A DNA stretch of 64,000 nucleotides from G963665925 sp050596425 (GTDB lineage Bacteria; Bacillota; Clostridia; Peptostreptococcales; Acidaminobacteraceae). The first letter of the stretch is position 1; each line of letters begins with the position of its first letter. The translations under genes were made by a program, and so were the position numbers. The notes beneath the pieces were generated by a model. It did not search any database and was not told the DNA's origin. It worked only from the letters and a program-made list of their open reading frames with translations. Location: NCBI RefSeq assembly GCF_050596425.1, contig NZ_CP192292.1, forward strand, positions 4,092,001-4,156,000, in the 5' to 3' direction. Shown piece after piece: positions 18,207-27,534 of this stretch.

Positions 18207-19670
18207 CTATCTATTCTGAATGGAATAGTTAGGTGGCTCTTTTGTGATTTGAACATCATGTGGATGGGATTCCTTGAGACCAGCACCTGTGATCTTAATA
18301 AATCGACCATTCTCTTTCAGTGATGGAATATCAGGTGTGCCGCAGTAGCCCATACCTGATTTCAAACCGCCAATAAGCTGGTAAATCATATCTTTGATTT
18401 TACCTCTATAAGGCACACGACCTTCAACACCTTCTGGAACGAATTTCTTTGTATCGTTCTGGAAGTATCTGTCGCCACTGCCTGCTGACATAGCCCCTTC
18501 CGAGCCCATGCCGCGGTATACTTTAAAAGAACGTCCCTGATACATAACAAGTTCTCCAGGACTTTCTTCTGTGCCTGCAAATAAAGAGCCCAGCATAACT
18601 GTGTCTGCTCCCGCCGCAATGGCCTTTGGCAGTTCACCAGAATATTTAATGCCGCCATCGGCAATAACTGGAACGCCATACTTTTTACCAACTTCAGCAC
18701 AGTCCATAACCGCTGTAAGCTGCGGAACACCAACACCTGCTACAACACGTGTTGTACAAATTGATCCAGGGCCGATTCCCACCTTGACGCAGTCAGCACC
18801 CGCTTTAATAAGATCTTCTGTTGCAGTCGCTGTTGCCACATTGCCCGCAATCAATTGTAGATCTGGATATTTCTCTTTAATTGTTTTCACGGCATTAATA
18901 ATGTTCTGACTATGACCATGTGCAGAATCCAGGGCTATAACATCAACACCTGCTTCATAAAGCGCTTTCACCCGGTCAAGCATATCAGAACCAATACCCA
19001 CTGCCGCACCCGCTAGAAGACGACCTTGTGAATCTGTCGCTCTGTTCGGATAAATGACAACTTTTTCAATATCTTTTATAGTAATAAGACCCTTCAGCTT
19101 GTTGTTTTCATCAACAAGGGGAAGTTTCTCAATTTTTCTCGTTTTTAAAACTTTCTCAGCATCCACAAGAGAAATGCCTTCATGACCTGTCACTAGGTCT
19201 TCACTTGTCATCACTTCATGGATGAATTTTTGTGGATCACCCTCAAAGCGGATGTCTCTGTTCGTAATAATGCCAACAAGTGTGTCTTCTGCATCCACAA
19301 TAGGAACACCTGAAATTCTGTAACGCTGCATAATTTCCAGTGCATCTGCCACCTTGTCTTCTGGATGTAAGAAAAATGGATTAACAATAACCCCGTGCTC
19401 ACATCTTTTAACTCTGTCCACTTCAAGCGCCTGCTTTTCAATGGACATATTTTTATGAATAATTCCAATACCACCTTCACGAGCCATTGCGATGGCAAGC
19501 TGTGATTCTGTTACCGTGTCCATGCCCGCACTAATGATTGGAATGTTAAGAACAATTTTACTAGTCAGTTTTGTTTTTAGGCTCACTTCGTTCGGTAAAA
19601 CGTCAGATTTTTGTGGTACCAGAAGAACGTCGTCGTACGTCAGTCCCTCTTTGATAATTTTGCCTTCCAT
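18207..19670 (-). CDS. guaB: IMP dehydrogenase
   Basis: A 487-residue enzyme oxidising IMP to XMP with NAD+, the committed step to GMP. The (beta/alpha)8 barrel is interrupted by two CBS domains (about residues 95-215). Active-site loop GIGPGSICTTRVVAGVGVPQ carries the catalytic Cys at about 305; the flap region has GMGSEGAMSAGSGDRYFQ. ATG at 19670 follows GAGGAGG. Its leader carries a guanine riboswitch and a terminator, so excess guanine should switch it off. It sits on the synthesis side of purine metabolism, opposite to the catabolic region at 34-60 kb. Confidence 0.98.
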   Translation of the reverse strand: MEGKIIKEGLTYDDVLLVPQKSDVLPNEVSLKTKLTSKIVLNIPIISAGMDTVTESQLAIAMAREGGIGIIHKNMSIEKQALEVDRVKRCEHGVIVNPFFLHPEDKVADALEIMQRYRISGVPIVDAEDTLVGIITNRDIRFEGDPQKFIHEVMTSEDLVTGHEGISLVDAEKVLKTRKIEKLPLVDENNKLKGLITIKDIEKVVIYPNRATDSQGRLLAGAAVGIGSDMLDRVKALYEAGVDVIALDSAHGHSQNIINAVKTIKEKYPDLQLIAGNVATATATEDLIKAGADCVKVGIGPGSICTTRVVAGVGVPQLTAVMDCAEVGKKYGVPVIADGGIKYSGELPKAIAAGADTVMLGSLFAGTEESPGELVMYQGRSFKVYRGMGSEGAMSAGSGDRYFQNDTKKFVPEGVEGRVPYRGKIKDMIYQLIGGLKSGMGYCGTPDIPSLKENGRFIKITGAGLKESHPHDVQITKEPPNYSIQNR

Positions 19671-19829
19671 ATCGATATCCTCCTCAAATGCATAGGTTGT
19701 TTACTTCGATTACTTCACTCAGGATTTTGCTCTCTCATTTCAAAATCCAATCGATACGTTGAGCTCAGCTCCGCTCTATTGTCGAATACGACCTGTGCAC
19801 GGGTTCATATTCAGAACGTTCAAAAAATC

Positions 19830-19921
19830 AAAAAAGCCCGCACTCCGTTTCCACATTCCCTGATGAGTCAATAAACAATGGTCATCTTATTCGGAATATC
19901 TATAGGGGAAACGAAGCATGC
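19830..19921 (-). terminator. Riboswitch-controlled terminator in the guaB leader
   Basis: GCATGCTTCGTTTCC (minus strand, 19907-19921) can pair with GGAAACGGAGTGCGGGC (19836-19852), followed by TTTTTT. The loop is long (about 55 nt). Fits an OFF switch downstream of the purine aptamer. Confidence 0.65.
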
Positions 19922-19966
19922 AGACTCCATGGATTATCTCCATTAAAATTGGCACACTATAATTCC

Positions 19967-20038
19967 CACCCATAGAGAGGATGATTAACGGTCATCCAGT
20001 AGAAACTCCCAGTCCATATTACCGAGATTATACGAGTG
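19967..20038 (-). promoter_or_regulatory. Purine (guanine-type) riboswitch aptamer upstream of guaB
   Basis: Matches the B. subtilis xpt aptamer across the whole element: P1 CACUCGUA/UAUGGGUG, J1/2 UAUAAUC, L2 AAUAUGG, J2/3 GUUUCUAC, L3 CCGUUAA, J3/1 ending CUAUG. The specificity base before UAUG is C, which marks guanine rather than adenine recognition. J3/1 reads UCUCUAUG where the consensus is GACUAUG, so the usually conserved A just before the specificity base is replaced. Confidence 0.88.
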
Positions 20039-20182
20039 ATTTCTTCAGCTATCTTTTGGTTTTAAACACAATAACAAATCTTATTTGGCGTGTCAACCAA
20101 AATTGTTCGTTTTTTTGACCTATTACAAAATATTTATCCATTGATAGAGTTTTATCAATGCCTCGACTTTATTCAGGAATTT

Positions 20183-20212
20183 ATGACGCTCATTATTAAT
20201 TTAGGGTATAAT
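20183..20212 (+). promoter_or_regulatory. Possible sigma-A promoter of the ABC exporter operon
   Basis: TATAAT at 20207-20212, with ATGACG (4 of 6 to TTGACA) 18 bp upstream. The first exporter gene begins 112 bp further on. Confidence 0.4.
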
Positions 20213-20323
20213 TAAGGAATACTCACAAAATTAGAAGATTAAGTCAGCTCGTTAGCATATCTATATTGTTCGGATTTAAATGCAAACTGACAAAAAACTG
20301 TCATCATCAGAATAGGAGGGCAC

Positions 20324-22099
20324 ATGAAAAGTCTTAGACATCTACTTCCCTTTATAAAGGAAAACAAATGGAAATACATAGTGGGCATACTCATACTTAT
20401 ATTAATTGACGGTCTACAGCTGATTACACCACGAATCATCGGTTATTTGACTGATGACCTCTTAATGGGTCGGGCAAATGCCACCGTACTTTACAAGTAT
20501 ATGGCCATCATTCTAGGAATTGCAGCCGGTGTTGCCATTGGAAGATTTTCCTGGCGCATGCTTATCATTGGATCCAGCCGTCGCCTTGAAGCCTGGCTTA
20601 GACAAAAGTTATTTGTTCATCTTGAAACCCTGCCGACATCCTTTTTTAATACCCATAAAACCGGGGACTTAATGGCCCTGTCCACAAACGATATAAACTC
20701 TGTTCGTATGGCCTTTGGTATCGGTATTGTCATGATTACAGATGCCATTTTTCTGACCATTATGACCCTGGCCATAATGATGATCAATTTGGACTGGAAG
20801 CTCACCCTATTGGCAGTTCTTCCAATGCCTATCATAGCCATATCTGTCACCCTTCTTGGTTTTAGAATCAGAAAGCGATTCAAACGTGTCCAGGAAGCCT
20901 TTGGCCATTTAACCGACAAAACCCAAGAAGCCTTTTCAGGCATTCGAATCGTCAAGTCCTTTGTTCAAGAAGACAGCGAACTTGAAAATTTTCGACTTTT
21001 TAACGAAGACAATTACAAGGCCAACATGTCTCTTGTCCGAATATGGAGTGTCATGTTCCCCCTTGTTTCTCTTATTTCAGCCCTAAGCCTTGTGGTCGCC
21101 CTAGCTTTTGGTGGCAGAATGGTTATTGATGGTGGCCTGACTTTAGGCCAGTTCGTATCATTCATAACCTACCTTGCCAAGCTCACCTGGCCTATGATGG
21201 CCATTGGTTGGCTTGTGAATATGATGCAACGTGGATTTGTGTCTCTTTCCCGAATTAGTGAAATCCTTGATGAAGAACCCGCTTATGAAGAAGACAAGGG
21301 CCATTTCAAACCAGAAACCCTGGGGGTTGGTCATCTGCCAGTAGAAACTTATAATATTGCTTTTAAAGATGTCACATATACCTATCCTGGCGCAAACCAC
21401 CCAGCTCTTGATAAGGTCAGCTTTGAAATCGAAAACGGCAAGACCCTGGCTATTGTTGGCCGTACTGGAGCAGGTAAAACCACGATCACCAATTTGCTTC
21501 TTAGACTCTTTGATGGGTATGAGGGGGAAATTGAAATTGGCGGTCGGTCTATCACAGACTATCCCGTTTCACAAATACGTCAAGCCATCGGTTTTGTTCC
21601 CCAAGACAACTTCCTCTTCTCTCGAAGTGTCCACAACAATATTCTATTTTCAGGAACCGAGGCCAGCCGTGAAACAGTTATAGATTTTGCCAAGCTCGCT
21701 CAGCTCCACAAGGAAGTGGAGTCCTTTCCTAAAGGCTATGAAACAATGCTCGGTGAAAGAGGTGTCAACCTTTCTGGCGGACAAAAACAGCGTTTATCAA
21801 TCGCCCGTGCCCTTGTGAAAAAACCACCCATCCTCATATTTGATGATGCCCTTTCTGCGGTGGATACCAAAACAGAGGACAGACTGCTTGAAGGCTTAAA
21901 AACACAAACATCTGACAGAACAACCATTATTATAGCCCATAGAATATCAACTGTTCGCCATGCTGATCACATCGTGGTGATTGACGAAGGGAAAATTGTT
22001 GAGTCAGGCACCCATGACAATCTCGTAATCAACCAAGGCATTTATGCAGATATGCACAAAAAACAAATGCTGGAAGAACAGATCCTGAAGGAAGCATAA
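20324..22099 (+). CDS. ABC exporter half-transporter with degenerate ATPase site (BmrC-like)
   Basis: A 591-residue type IV ABC exporter: six-helix membrane domain (residues 15-310) then the nucleotide-binding domain (340-590). Walker A GRTGAGKTT, signature LSGGQKQRLS, Walker B ILIFDDALSAVDTKTE. The catalytic Glu after Walker B is Asp, the mark of the degenerate partner in heterodimeric exporters such as BmrC of BmrCD. ATG at 20324 follows GGAGGG. The next gene, 37 bp downstream, encodes the complementary half. The pair probably exports drugs, lipids or peptides across the cytoplasmic membrane; the substrate cannot be told from sequence. Confidence 0.93.
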   Translation: MKSLRHLLPFIKENKWKYIVGILILILIDGLQLITPRIIGYLTDDLLMGRANATVLYKYMAIILGIAAGVAIGRFSWRMLIIGSSRRLEAWLRQKLFVHLETLPTSFFNTHKTGDLMALSTNDINSVRMAFGIGIVMITDAIFLTIMTLAIMMINLDWKLTLLAVLPMPIIAISVTLLGFRIRKRFKRVQEAFGHLTDKTQEAFSGIRIVKSFVQEDSELENFRLFNEDNYKANMSLVRIWSVMFPLVSLISALSLVVALAFGGRMVIDGGLTLGQFVSFITYLAKLTWPMMAIGWLVNMMQRGFVSLSRISEILDEEPAYEEDKGHFKPETLGVGHLPVETYNIAFKDVTYTYPGANHPALDKVSFEIENGKTLAIVGRTGAGKTTITNLLLRLFDGYEGEIEIGGRSITDYPVSQIRQAIGFVPQDNFLFSRSVHNNILFSGTEASRETVIDFAKLAQLHKEVESFPKGYETMLGERGVNLSGGQKQRLSIARALVKKPPILIFDDALSAVDTKTEDRLLEGLKTQTSDRTTIIIAHRISTVRHADHIVVIDEGKIVESGTHDNLVINQGIYADMHKKQMLEEQILKEA

Positions 22100-22136
22100 A
22101 GAAGAAGCATAAAATTGATTGCGAGGAGGACAAAAC

Positions 22137-24374
22137 ATGAATCAGAATATCCATGAAGAACAAAAAATAGAAAAGTCCTTTGACATAGACCTCTTTAAAC
22201 GTCTATTCAAGTTCACAAGACCCTACTTACCGGTCTTTATTATATGTATACTGCTTTTATTTTTCATCACAGCGGTTGACCTTGTTCGCCCATACCTTAT
22301 AAAGGTTGTTATTGACGACTACATCAACGCCTGGGAAGAACCCATGGTTTCATCGATTGAAGCCCTGCCCCATGATCCAGACAAGCTTTCTGTTGTCAAA
22401 TATAATGACCAGTATTTTGTTAGAGAAAGTGAATTGAGGACCTATATTCAAGATGACTTTGTAGATTATTTAAAATCACAAGACCCCGAAAAGGGTCAAG
22501 ATATAGAAAAGGCTTTAAAGGGTCTCTCACCTGGATCTGCAAAGAATGATTCAAAAGACAGATCCCTGGCTGAATTTTTAAATCCACTCAAAGAAAATGG
22601 CGTAACCTGGGCACAGTTCATAGACCCAGAAATGAAATACCAACTCTTTATGCATGAAGGCAACCAGTACTTAACCGGTGGTGTTATTCCAAGCAATGCG
22701 GATATTGACACCCGTCAAATTGAAAACAATATACTCTATGCTGATGAAGACTTAATACACCTCACAACTTTAACAGAGGATGACTATCATGCCTTTCGTG
22801 TGGCAGATATTAATGGCATCATGAAAGTGATTATGACTTTTGTGATAATCCTAGTCGGTGGTTTTTTACTCAACTACCTTCAGGCCCTGCTCTTAAACTA
22901 TGCTGCACAAAGACAAATATACGAAATGCGTCAGGCCCTCTTTAATCACCTCATGCATCAAAGCCTGTCCTTTTTTGATAAAAATCCAGTGGGACGACTT
23001 GTTACTCGGGTGACAAATGACATGAAAAACATCAGCGACATGTACACCAATGTCCTCATCAATGCCTTTAAGGATGTTCTGCTCCTTGGTGGAACCATAT
23101 TTGTTATGTTTGCCCTAAATGCAAAATTGGCCCTTGTCAGTCTGATCACTTTTCCTCTAATTGGTCTTGCCGCATGGCGATTTAGGATGAAGGCCAGAGA
23201 AGCCCACAGAGCTGTTAAGGTTAAAATCGCCAAGATCAATTCAGCCCTGTCTGAAAACATATCTGGCATGAAAATCATTCAAATATTTGACCAGCAAGCT
23301 GCCATAAAGGATGCCTTCAAAAAGGTAAACGACGAACACCTTGAAGTTTCCCTTGACGAAATCCGTGTCTTTGCTATTTTTAGGCCAACCATGAACCTGA
23401 TCTATTCTTTGACCCTGGCCATACTCATTTGGTACGGAGGCGGCAAGGCCCTACAAGGGGCTCTTGAACTGGGTGTGCTTTTTGCCTTTATAAACTACAC
23501 AGAGCAGTTTTACAGACCCATATTTGACCTAAGCGAAAAGTTCAACATTCTTCAAAGCGCCATGGCTTCAGCGGAACGTATTTTCCTCTTGTTCGACACC
23601 AATGAAGGCATAGAGGAAGTGAACGCCCCTATTCGTCTCGAACCCTTCAGGGGTGAAATTGAGTTTAAAAACGTATGGTTTAGTTATGATGAAGACAACT
23701 GGGTTCTTAAAGATGTGAGTTTTAAGGTTGAGCCAGGAGATACCGTCGCTTTTGTCGGTGCAACAGGATCAGGCAAAACCACAATCATATCCCTTCTTAA
23801 CCGCTTTTATGACATTCAAAAAGGACAAATTCTAGTAGACGGTTTTGACATCAAGACCCTTTCCCTCGATGACCTGCGTGGAAAAATTGGTATGGTCCTT
23901 CAAGACGTCTTCCTCTTTGCAGGAGATATTAAGGGCAACATTCGTCTCAACCAAAGGGATATGCCAATGGAGTGCCTGGAATCTGTGGCACGCCATGTCA
24001 ACGCTGACCCCTTTATAAAAAAACTGCCTGGTGGCTATGACGAACCTGTCCAGGAGCGGGGATCCACCCTTTCAGCTGGACAGCGACAGCTCTTGTCATT
24101 TGCAAGAGCCCTTGCCTTTAATCCAGATGTCCTTATACTGGATGAGGCCACTGCCAACATCGACACAGAAACAGAACAGCTTATCCAAGACGCTATAGAC
24201 AAGGTTGTCAGAGACCGGACAACAATTGTTGTGGCCCATAGACTCTCAACCATTCAAAACTCCGATAAGATCATCGTCCTCCATAAGGGCGAGATTCGGG
24301 AGGTTGGAACCCATGATGAACTCCTTTCTCATGAAGGCATTTATCATAATTTGTTCCAATTGCAGTATAAATAA
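22137..24374 (+). CDS. ABC exporter half-transporter with catalytic site and extracellular insert (BmrD-like)
   Basis: About 745 residues, some 150 more than its partner. Between the first and second membrane helices there is a hydrophilic insert (about residues 70-225), as in the extracellular domain of BmrD. Walker A GATGSGKTT, Walker B ILDEATANIDTETE with the catalytic Glu intact, but the signature is LSAGQRQLLS instead of LSGGQ. The two genes thus show the expected asymmetric heterodimer: one consensus and one degenerate ATP site. ATG at 22137 is preceded by GAGGAGG; the in-frame ATG at 22119 is less likely. Confidence 0.93.
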   Translation: MNQNIHEEQKIEKSFDIDLFKRLFKFTRPYLPVFIICILLLFFITAVDLVRPYLIKVVIDDYINAWEEPMVSSIEALPHDPDKLSVVKYNDQYFVRESELRTYIQDDFVDYLKSQDPEKGQDIEKALKGLSPGSAKNDSKDRSLAEFLNPLKENGVTWAQFIDPEMKYQLFMHEGNQYLTGGVIPSNADIDTRQIENNILYADEDLIHLTTLTEDDYHAFRVADINGIMKVIMTFVIILVGGFLLNYLQALLLNYAAQRQIYEMRQALFNHLMHQSLSFFDKNPVGRLVTRVTNDMKNISDMYTNVLINAFKDVLLLGGTIFVMFALNAKLALVSLITFPLIGLAAWRFRMKAREAHRAVKVKIAKINSALSENISGMKIIQIFDQQAAIKDAFKKVNDEHLEVSLDEIRVFAIFRPTMNLIYSLTLAILIWYGGGKALQGALELGVLFAFINYTEQFYRPIFDLSEKFNILQSAMASAERIFLLFDTNEGIEEVNAPIRLEPFRGEIEFKNVWFSYDEDNWVLKDVSFKVEPGDTVAFVGATGSGKTTIISLLNRFYDIQKGQILVDGFDIKTLSLDDLRGKIGMVLQDVFLFAGDIKGNIRLNQRDMPMECLESVARHVNADPFIKKLPGGYDEPVQERGSTLSAGQRQLLSFARALAFNPDVLILDEATANIDTETEQLIQDAIDKVVRDRTTIVVAHRLSTIQNSDKIIVLHKGEIREVGTHDELLSHEGIYHNLFQLQYK

Positions 24375-24438
24375 TTTGATAAATATAGTCATGCCCTCTC
24401 CTGCCGTGATAAAATATCTCGAAAGGGGAGGTTTTTTT

Positions 24439-25635
24439 ATGGATGCCCTACGTCCACCTAACATATTCACAATACAATTTGCACTCGTTTTTATATTTAT
24501 TTTTTCATCCAGTGTTCTTTTTTTAATGGGTCATTCCATGCAAAAGAAGTCTGTCCAGTGGATTTCAGCAGGCTTTTCTCTTATAGGCATGGCCATCCTT
24601 ATCCAGTGTGGTAAAACAACACTTCTAGTGGCCACACGCCTAATATTATTTTGTCTGTTTTTCTTAAGCGGCACTGGTCTAAGTGTCTTTGGACTTATAT
24701 GGAAAAATAAGAAAGATTCCTATCGAAAGTTACTCCTTGCCCTTGTGGTCATAAGCTTTGTGGTCTGTTTTCTTTTTATATACCTTGTGCCCAATATCCC
24801 CTATTTAATGATTTCAATGAGTCTGGGGGCTGGCTTTATAATGGCTGTCGGTGCTTTCAATGCCATAATGACATGGCGTCTTTTTAAAAAATTCCATCAC
24901 TTATGCTTGTTTGTCATTCTACTAAGCCAATTGGGATTTATGATATACAGGCTACATATCGCCCTGCAACTCGTATCGATCTCTTTGAACGATCCTGATC
25001 CAACAGGTCGATTATTCGCCCTCATGCTCCTGGTTTATGCTGTTGGCATAACCTTAACAGTCCTTTACAGCACGGTGGAGGATTTTAAAAATAGAGCTAA
25101 AAAACGTCTTCACAAACTTGAACAGCTAACTTTCACAGATCCCCTCACCGGGGTCCATAACAAGAGATCCATGATGCGCATTCTTAATGCTGAACTGGAG
25201 CGAATTTCAAGGTACGCCTCAAAGTGTTGCATTGCCATTATAGACCTTGACCATTTCAAAAATGTCAACGACACTTATGGCCACCTCTTCGGAGACCAAG
25301 TGTTAAAAGGCTTTGCTGAAATCACCACCCAACAACTCCGATCCTTTGATACCATCGCCAGATATGGCGGTGAAGAGTTCATACTCATACTGCCTGAAAC
25401 GGACCTGTACCAGGGTATGCTCATTGCCGACCGCCTCAGAACTTCAGTGAGTCATCATAAGTGGGGCAAAGAAGACTTTAGGCAAACCATTTGTGTTGGG
25501 GTCATTGAAGTCAACAGCGACAATGCAAATCAAGATATTCGAAGCCTAATCAACTTTGCTGACGAAGCCCTCTACGTGGCTAAAAAGAATGGTCGAAACC
25601 ATGTGGAAGCCGCAGAAATGAAAAAATACGCTTAG
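24439..25635 (+). CDS. Membrane diguanylate cyclase (GGDEF)
   Basis: About 398 residues. Seven or so hydrophobic helices fill residues 10-210, of unknown sensory type. A linker helix and a GGDEF domain (about 230-395) follow, with FTDPLTGVHNKRSM and RYGGEEFILILPE (GGEEF active site, a functional variant), so it should synthesise c-di-GMP. ATG at 24439 follows GGGGAGG; the gene starts 64 bp after the exporter operon and may be read through from it. No clear I-site RxxD in the expected position (E-T-D precedes the usual place). Confidence 0.88.
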   Translation: MDALRPPNIFTIQFALVFIFIFSSSVLFLMGHSMQKKSVQWISAGFSLIGMAILIQCGKTTLLVATRLILFCLFFLSGTGLSVFGLIWKNKKDSYRKLLLALVVISFVVCFLFIYLVPNIPYLMISMSLGAGFIMAVGAFNAIMTWRLFKKFHHLCLFVILLSQLGFMIYRLHIALQLVSISLNDPDPTGRLFALMLLVYAVGITLTVLYSTVEDFKNRAKKRLHKLEQLTFTDPLTGVHNKRSMMRILNAELERISRYASKCCIAIIDLDHFKNVNDTYGHLFGDQVLKGFAEITTQQLRSFDTIARYGGEEFILILPETDLYQGMLIADRLRTSVSHHKWGKEDFRQTICVGVIEVNSDNANQDIRSLINFADEALYVAKKNGRNHVEAAEMKKYA

Positions 25636-25679
25636 GCATCCCCTTGCCCTTAGTGAGCGTCATATCATCAGATCGTAAC

Positions 25680-25757
25680 CTTAAAATATGTATTCCTTTA
25701 AAATATGTATTCGTTTAAACTGTGTGTGCCTTTAGAATGTGTGTGCCTTAAAATGAA
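25680..25757 (+). repeat. Four 17-bp imperfect tandem repeats
   Basis: Units TTTAAAATATGTATTCG, TTTAAACTGTGTGTGCC and similar start at 25680, 25697, 25714 and 25731, with a partial fifth. They lie between the GGDEF and phosphoesterase genes. The first two units are nearly identical, as are the last two. No function seen. Confidence 0.7.
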
Positions 25758-25826
25758 ACCAAATTGAAATCAATAAACCACCCAGGGGACACTTAAAATG
25801 CATATCCTATGCATGAGGTGATCAAT

Positions 25827-26666
25827 ATGAATAAATGGATTACGGCCTTTTTACTCATTGTTGCATTTTTGTACTACAGCAATAACTTCATTGAAGTGAG
25901 TGAACACACCCTTCATTCAAGCAAGTGGCCAGCAGAACTGGATGGATATAGAATCATCCACTTGTCAGACCTACACAATAAATCTTTTGGAAAAAATCAA
26001 TCCCGTCTTATAAAAAAGATCCAGGATTTAAACCCTGATCTCATTGTCATGACCGGTGATGTCATCGATAGGAGACACTATAAAAAACAACCTGCAACAA
26101 GACTTATGGAAGCTTGTGTTGATATTGCCACCACAGCCTATGTCACAGGCAACCACGAAGTCTGGCACGGAAGCGCCTCTGCCTTAAGAGCGGAGCTAGA
26201 GACTCTTGGTGTTATTGTGCTCAATAATGAAACGGTCAACATTTCAAATGATCTTGGCACATTCACCATAAGTGGCATTGCTGACAGGGCTGATTTTATG
26301 GGCCAGTATGACTACGAACTTATGCTAAACAGACTTTCAGACGCTTCGAAAGACCTTACTTACAAAGATCAGTATCATATACTTCTGAGTCACAGACCAG
26401 AGCAGTTTGAGGCATACGCAGAGGCTAAGTATGATTTGGCCCTGTCTGGACATAGCCATGGTGGTCAATTTCGCTTTCCTTTTATAGGCGGACTCATAGC
26501 ACCTGACCAGGGACTCTTTCCAAAGTACGATGGGGGACTTTATGAAATGGGAGACTCCCAGATGGTTGTTAGTCGTGGTCTTGGCAATAGTCTGATGCCC
26601 TTTCGACTTTATAATCAACCAGAAATTCCTGTCATTTCCCTATACAGCAAAAAAACAGGTCACTGA
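25827..26666 (+). CDS. Membrane-anchored calcineurin-like metallophosphoesterase (YkuE-like)
   Basis: About 279 residues with an N-terminal hydrophobic anchor (residues 3-20). Metallophosphoesterase motifs in order: HLSDLHNKSFG (D-x-H), MTGDVIDRR (GD), YVTGNHEVWHG (GNH[D/E]), LLSHRPE and SGHSHGGQFRFP (GHxH). The two-metal site is complete. Related B. subtilis YkuE and YaeI/LpxH-like enzymes act on phospholipid or sugar phosphoesters; the substrate here is unknown. ATG at 25827 follows GAGGTGA. The stop codon lies inside the stem of its terminator. Confidence 0.9.
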   Translation: MNKWITAFLLIVAFLYYSNNFIEVSEHTLHSSKWPAELDGYRIIHLSDLHNKSFGKNQSRLIKKIQDLNPDLIVMTGDVIDRRHYKKQPATRLMEACVDIATTAYVTGNHEVWHGSASALRAELETLGVIVLNNETVNISNDLGTFTISGIADRADFMGQYDYELMLNRLSDASKDLTYKDQYHILLSHRPEQFEAYAEAKYDLALSGHSHGGQFRFPFIGGLIAPDQGLFPKYDGGLYEMGDSQMVVSRGLGNSLMPFRLYNQPEIPVISLYSKKTGH

Positions 26667-26694
26667 TACCTCTGTCATCAGTGACCTGTTTTTA
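26654..26694 (+). terminator. Terminator of the phosphoesterase gene
   Basis: 14-bp perfect stem AACAGGTCACTGAT/ATCAGTGACCTGTT with a T-rich tail; the gene's stop codon is part of the left arm. Confidence 0.92.
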
Positions 26695-26738
26695 TTTGAA
26701 GGATAATCCAACCTTCTTATTAAACTTTAAGTTCTGTC

Positions 26739-27275
26739 TTAAGCCTGCTGAACCATGTAAGACTTAAGCGGGCTATAGAGTGCTGAGAAAACCACAATGG
26801 CAATCAGGGCTTCAACACCCAGGTAAGTTCCGTTGTAAGTCACAGAATACAAAAGTGGATTCATGCCTTCTGGTGCATAAGATGCCCATATCGTCACACC
26901 TGATATAACATGGCAAACAAATCTTCCAAAAATACCGAGCGCAACCCCTGTCATCATTTTAGGTAAAGACCCTCTAAAAGCGCCAGCGATTCCGAGGCAC
27001 GCCCACGCCACAGAGTAATCAAATAGAATTGAAACAGGGTGGAATGAGAACTTTGGACCCAGTAAAAACTGCATTGTTCCAAAGACAAGACCTGCCATTA
27101 CACCTGGTTTTGCCCCCCAACGGATGGCGAATATAAGTATTGGAATCATGGATCCCAGCGTAATTGATCCGCCCTGAGGCATTTCAAACAATCTCACCAT
27201 GTCCATAATATATGCCAATCCGATGAGAATACCGCCTTCTACGAGCATTCTTACATTTGTATTGTTACTTTGCAT
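26739..27275 (-). CDS. thiT: Thiamine ECF transporter substrate-binding subunit ThiT
   Basis: About 178 residues, six membrane helices; the S-component that binds thiamin with nanomolar affinity and works with a shared ECF module encoded elsewhere. Family features: LVEGGILIGLAYIMDMVRLFEMPQGGSIT near the N-terminus and the conserved PISILFDYSVAWACLG-like helix. The assignment is confirmed by a TPP riboswitch and terminator in its leader. ATG at 27275 follows AAGGAG; an upstream in-frame GTG (27299) overlaps the terminator region and is unlikely. Confidence 0.95.
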   Translation of the reverse strand: MQSNNTNVRMLVEGGILIGLAYIMDMVRLFEMPQGGSITLGSMIPILIFAIRWGAKPGVMAGLVFGTMQFLLGPKFSFHPVSILFDYSVAWACLGIAGAFRGSLPKMMTGVALGIFGRFVCHVISGVTIWASYAPEGMNPLLYSVTYNGTYLGVEALIAIVVFSALYSPLKSYMVQQA

Positions 27276-27300
27276 TTTAAAACACTCCTTTACAAGCACT

Positions 27301-27330
27301 AAAAAACCTCATACCGGAAAGTATGAGGTC
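27301..27330 (-). terminator. TPP-controlled terminator before thiT
   Basis: Minus strand ACCTCATAC-TTTCCG-GTATGAGGT followed by six T. It lies directly between the TPP aptamer and thiT, as an expression platform. Confidence 0.9.
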
Positions 27331-27351
27331 ATTTTATTTGGATAAACAATT

Positions 27352-27438
27352 TGTCCGTCACTTTCCTACGCCGGTATCATCCGGATCAGGTTCAAAGGGT
27401 CGTGACCTTGGTCACTCTCAGCAACTGCTCCCCTAGTG
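27352..27438 (-). promoter_or_regulatory. TPP riboswitch (THI element)
   Basis: Read on the minus strand it has the conserved parts in order: GGGGAGC, CTGAGAGTGACC, ACCCTTTGAACCTGATCCGG, ATGATACCGGCGTAGGAAAG. It controls thiT through the terminator that follows. Confidence 0.96.
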
Positions 27439-27534
27439 CGTTTATGAAATTAATATAAAATAGGTGCAGATTACTATCTGCACCTAAAAGTTTAACATGT
27501 ATTGAATTGATTGTAAAGTCAGCCTATGACTGAA

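Noticed and set aside
25680..25757. CRISPR array
   Set aside because: Units are only 17 bp, adjoining with no spacers, imperfect, and no cas genes are near.
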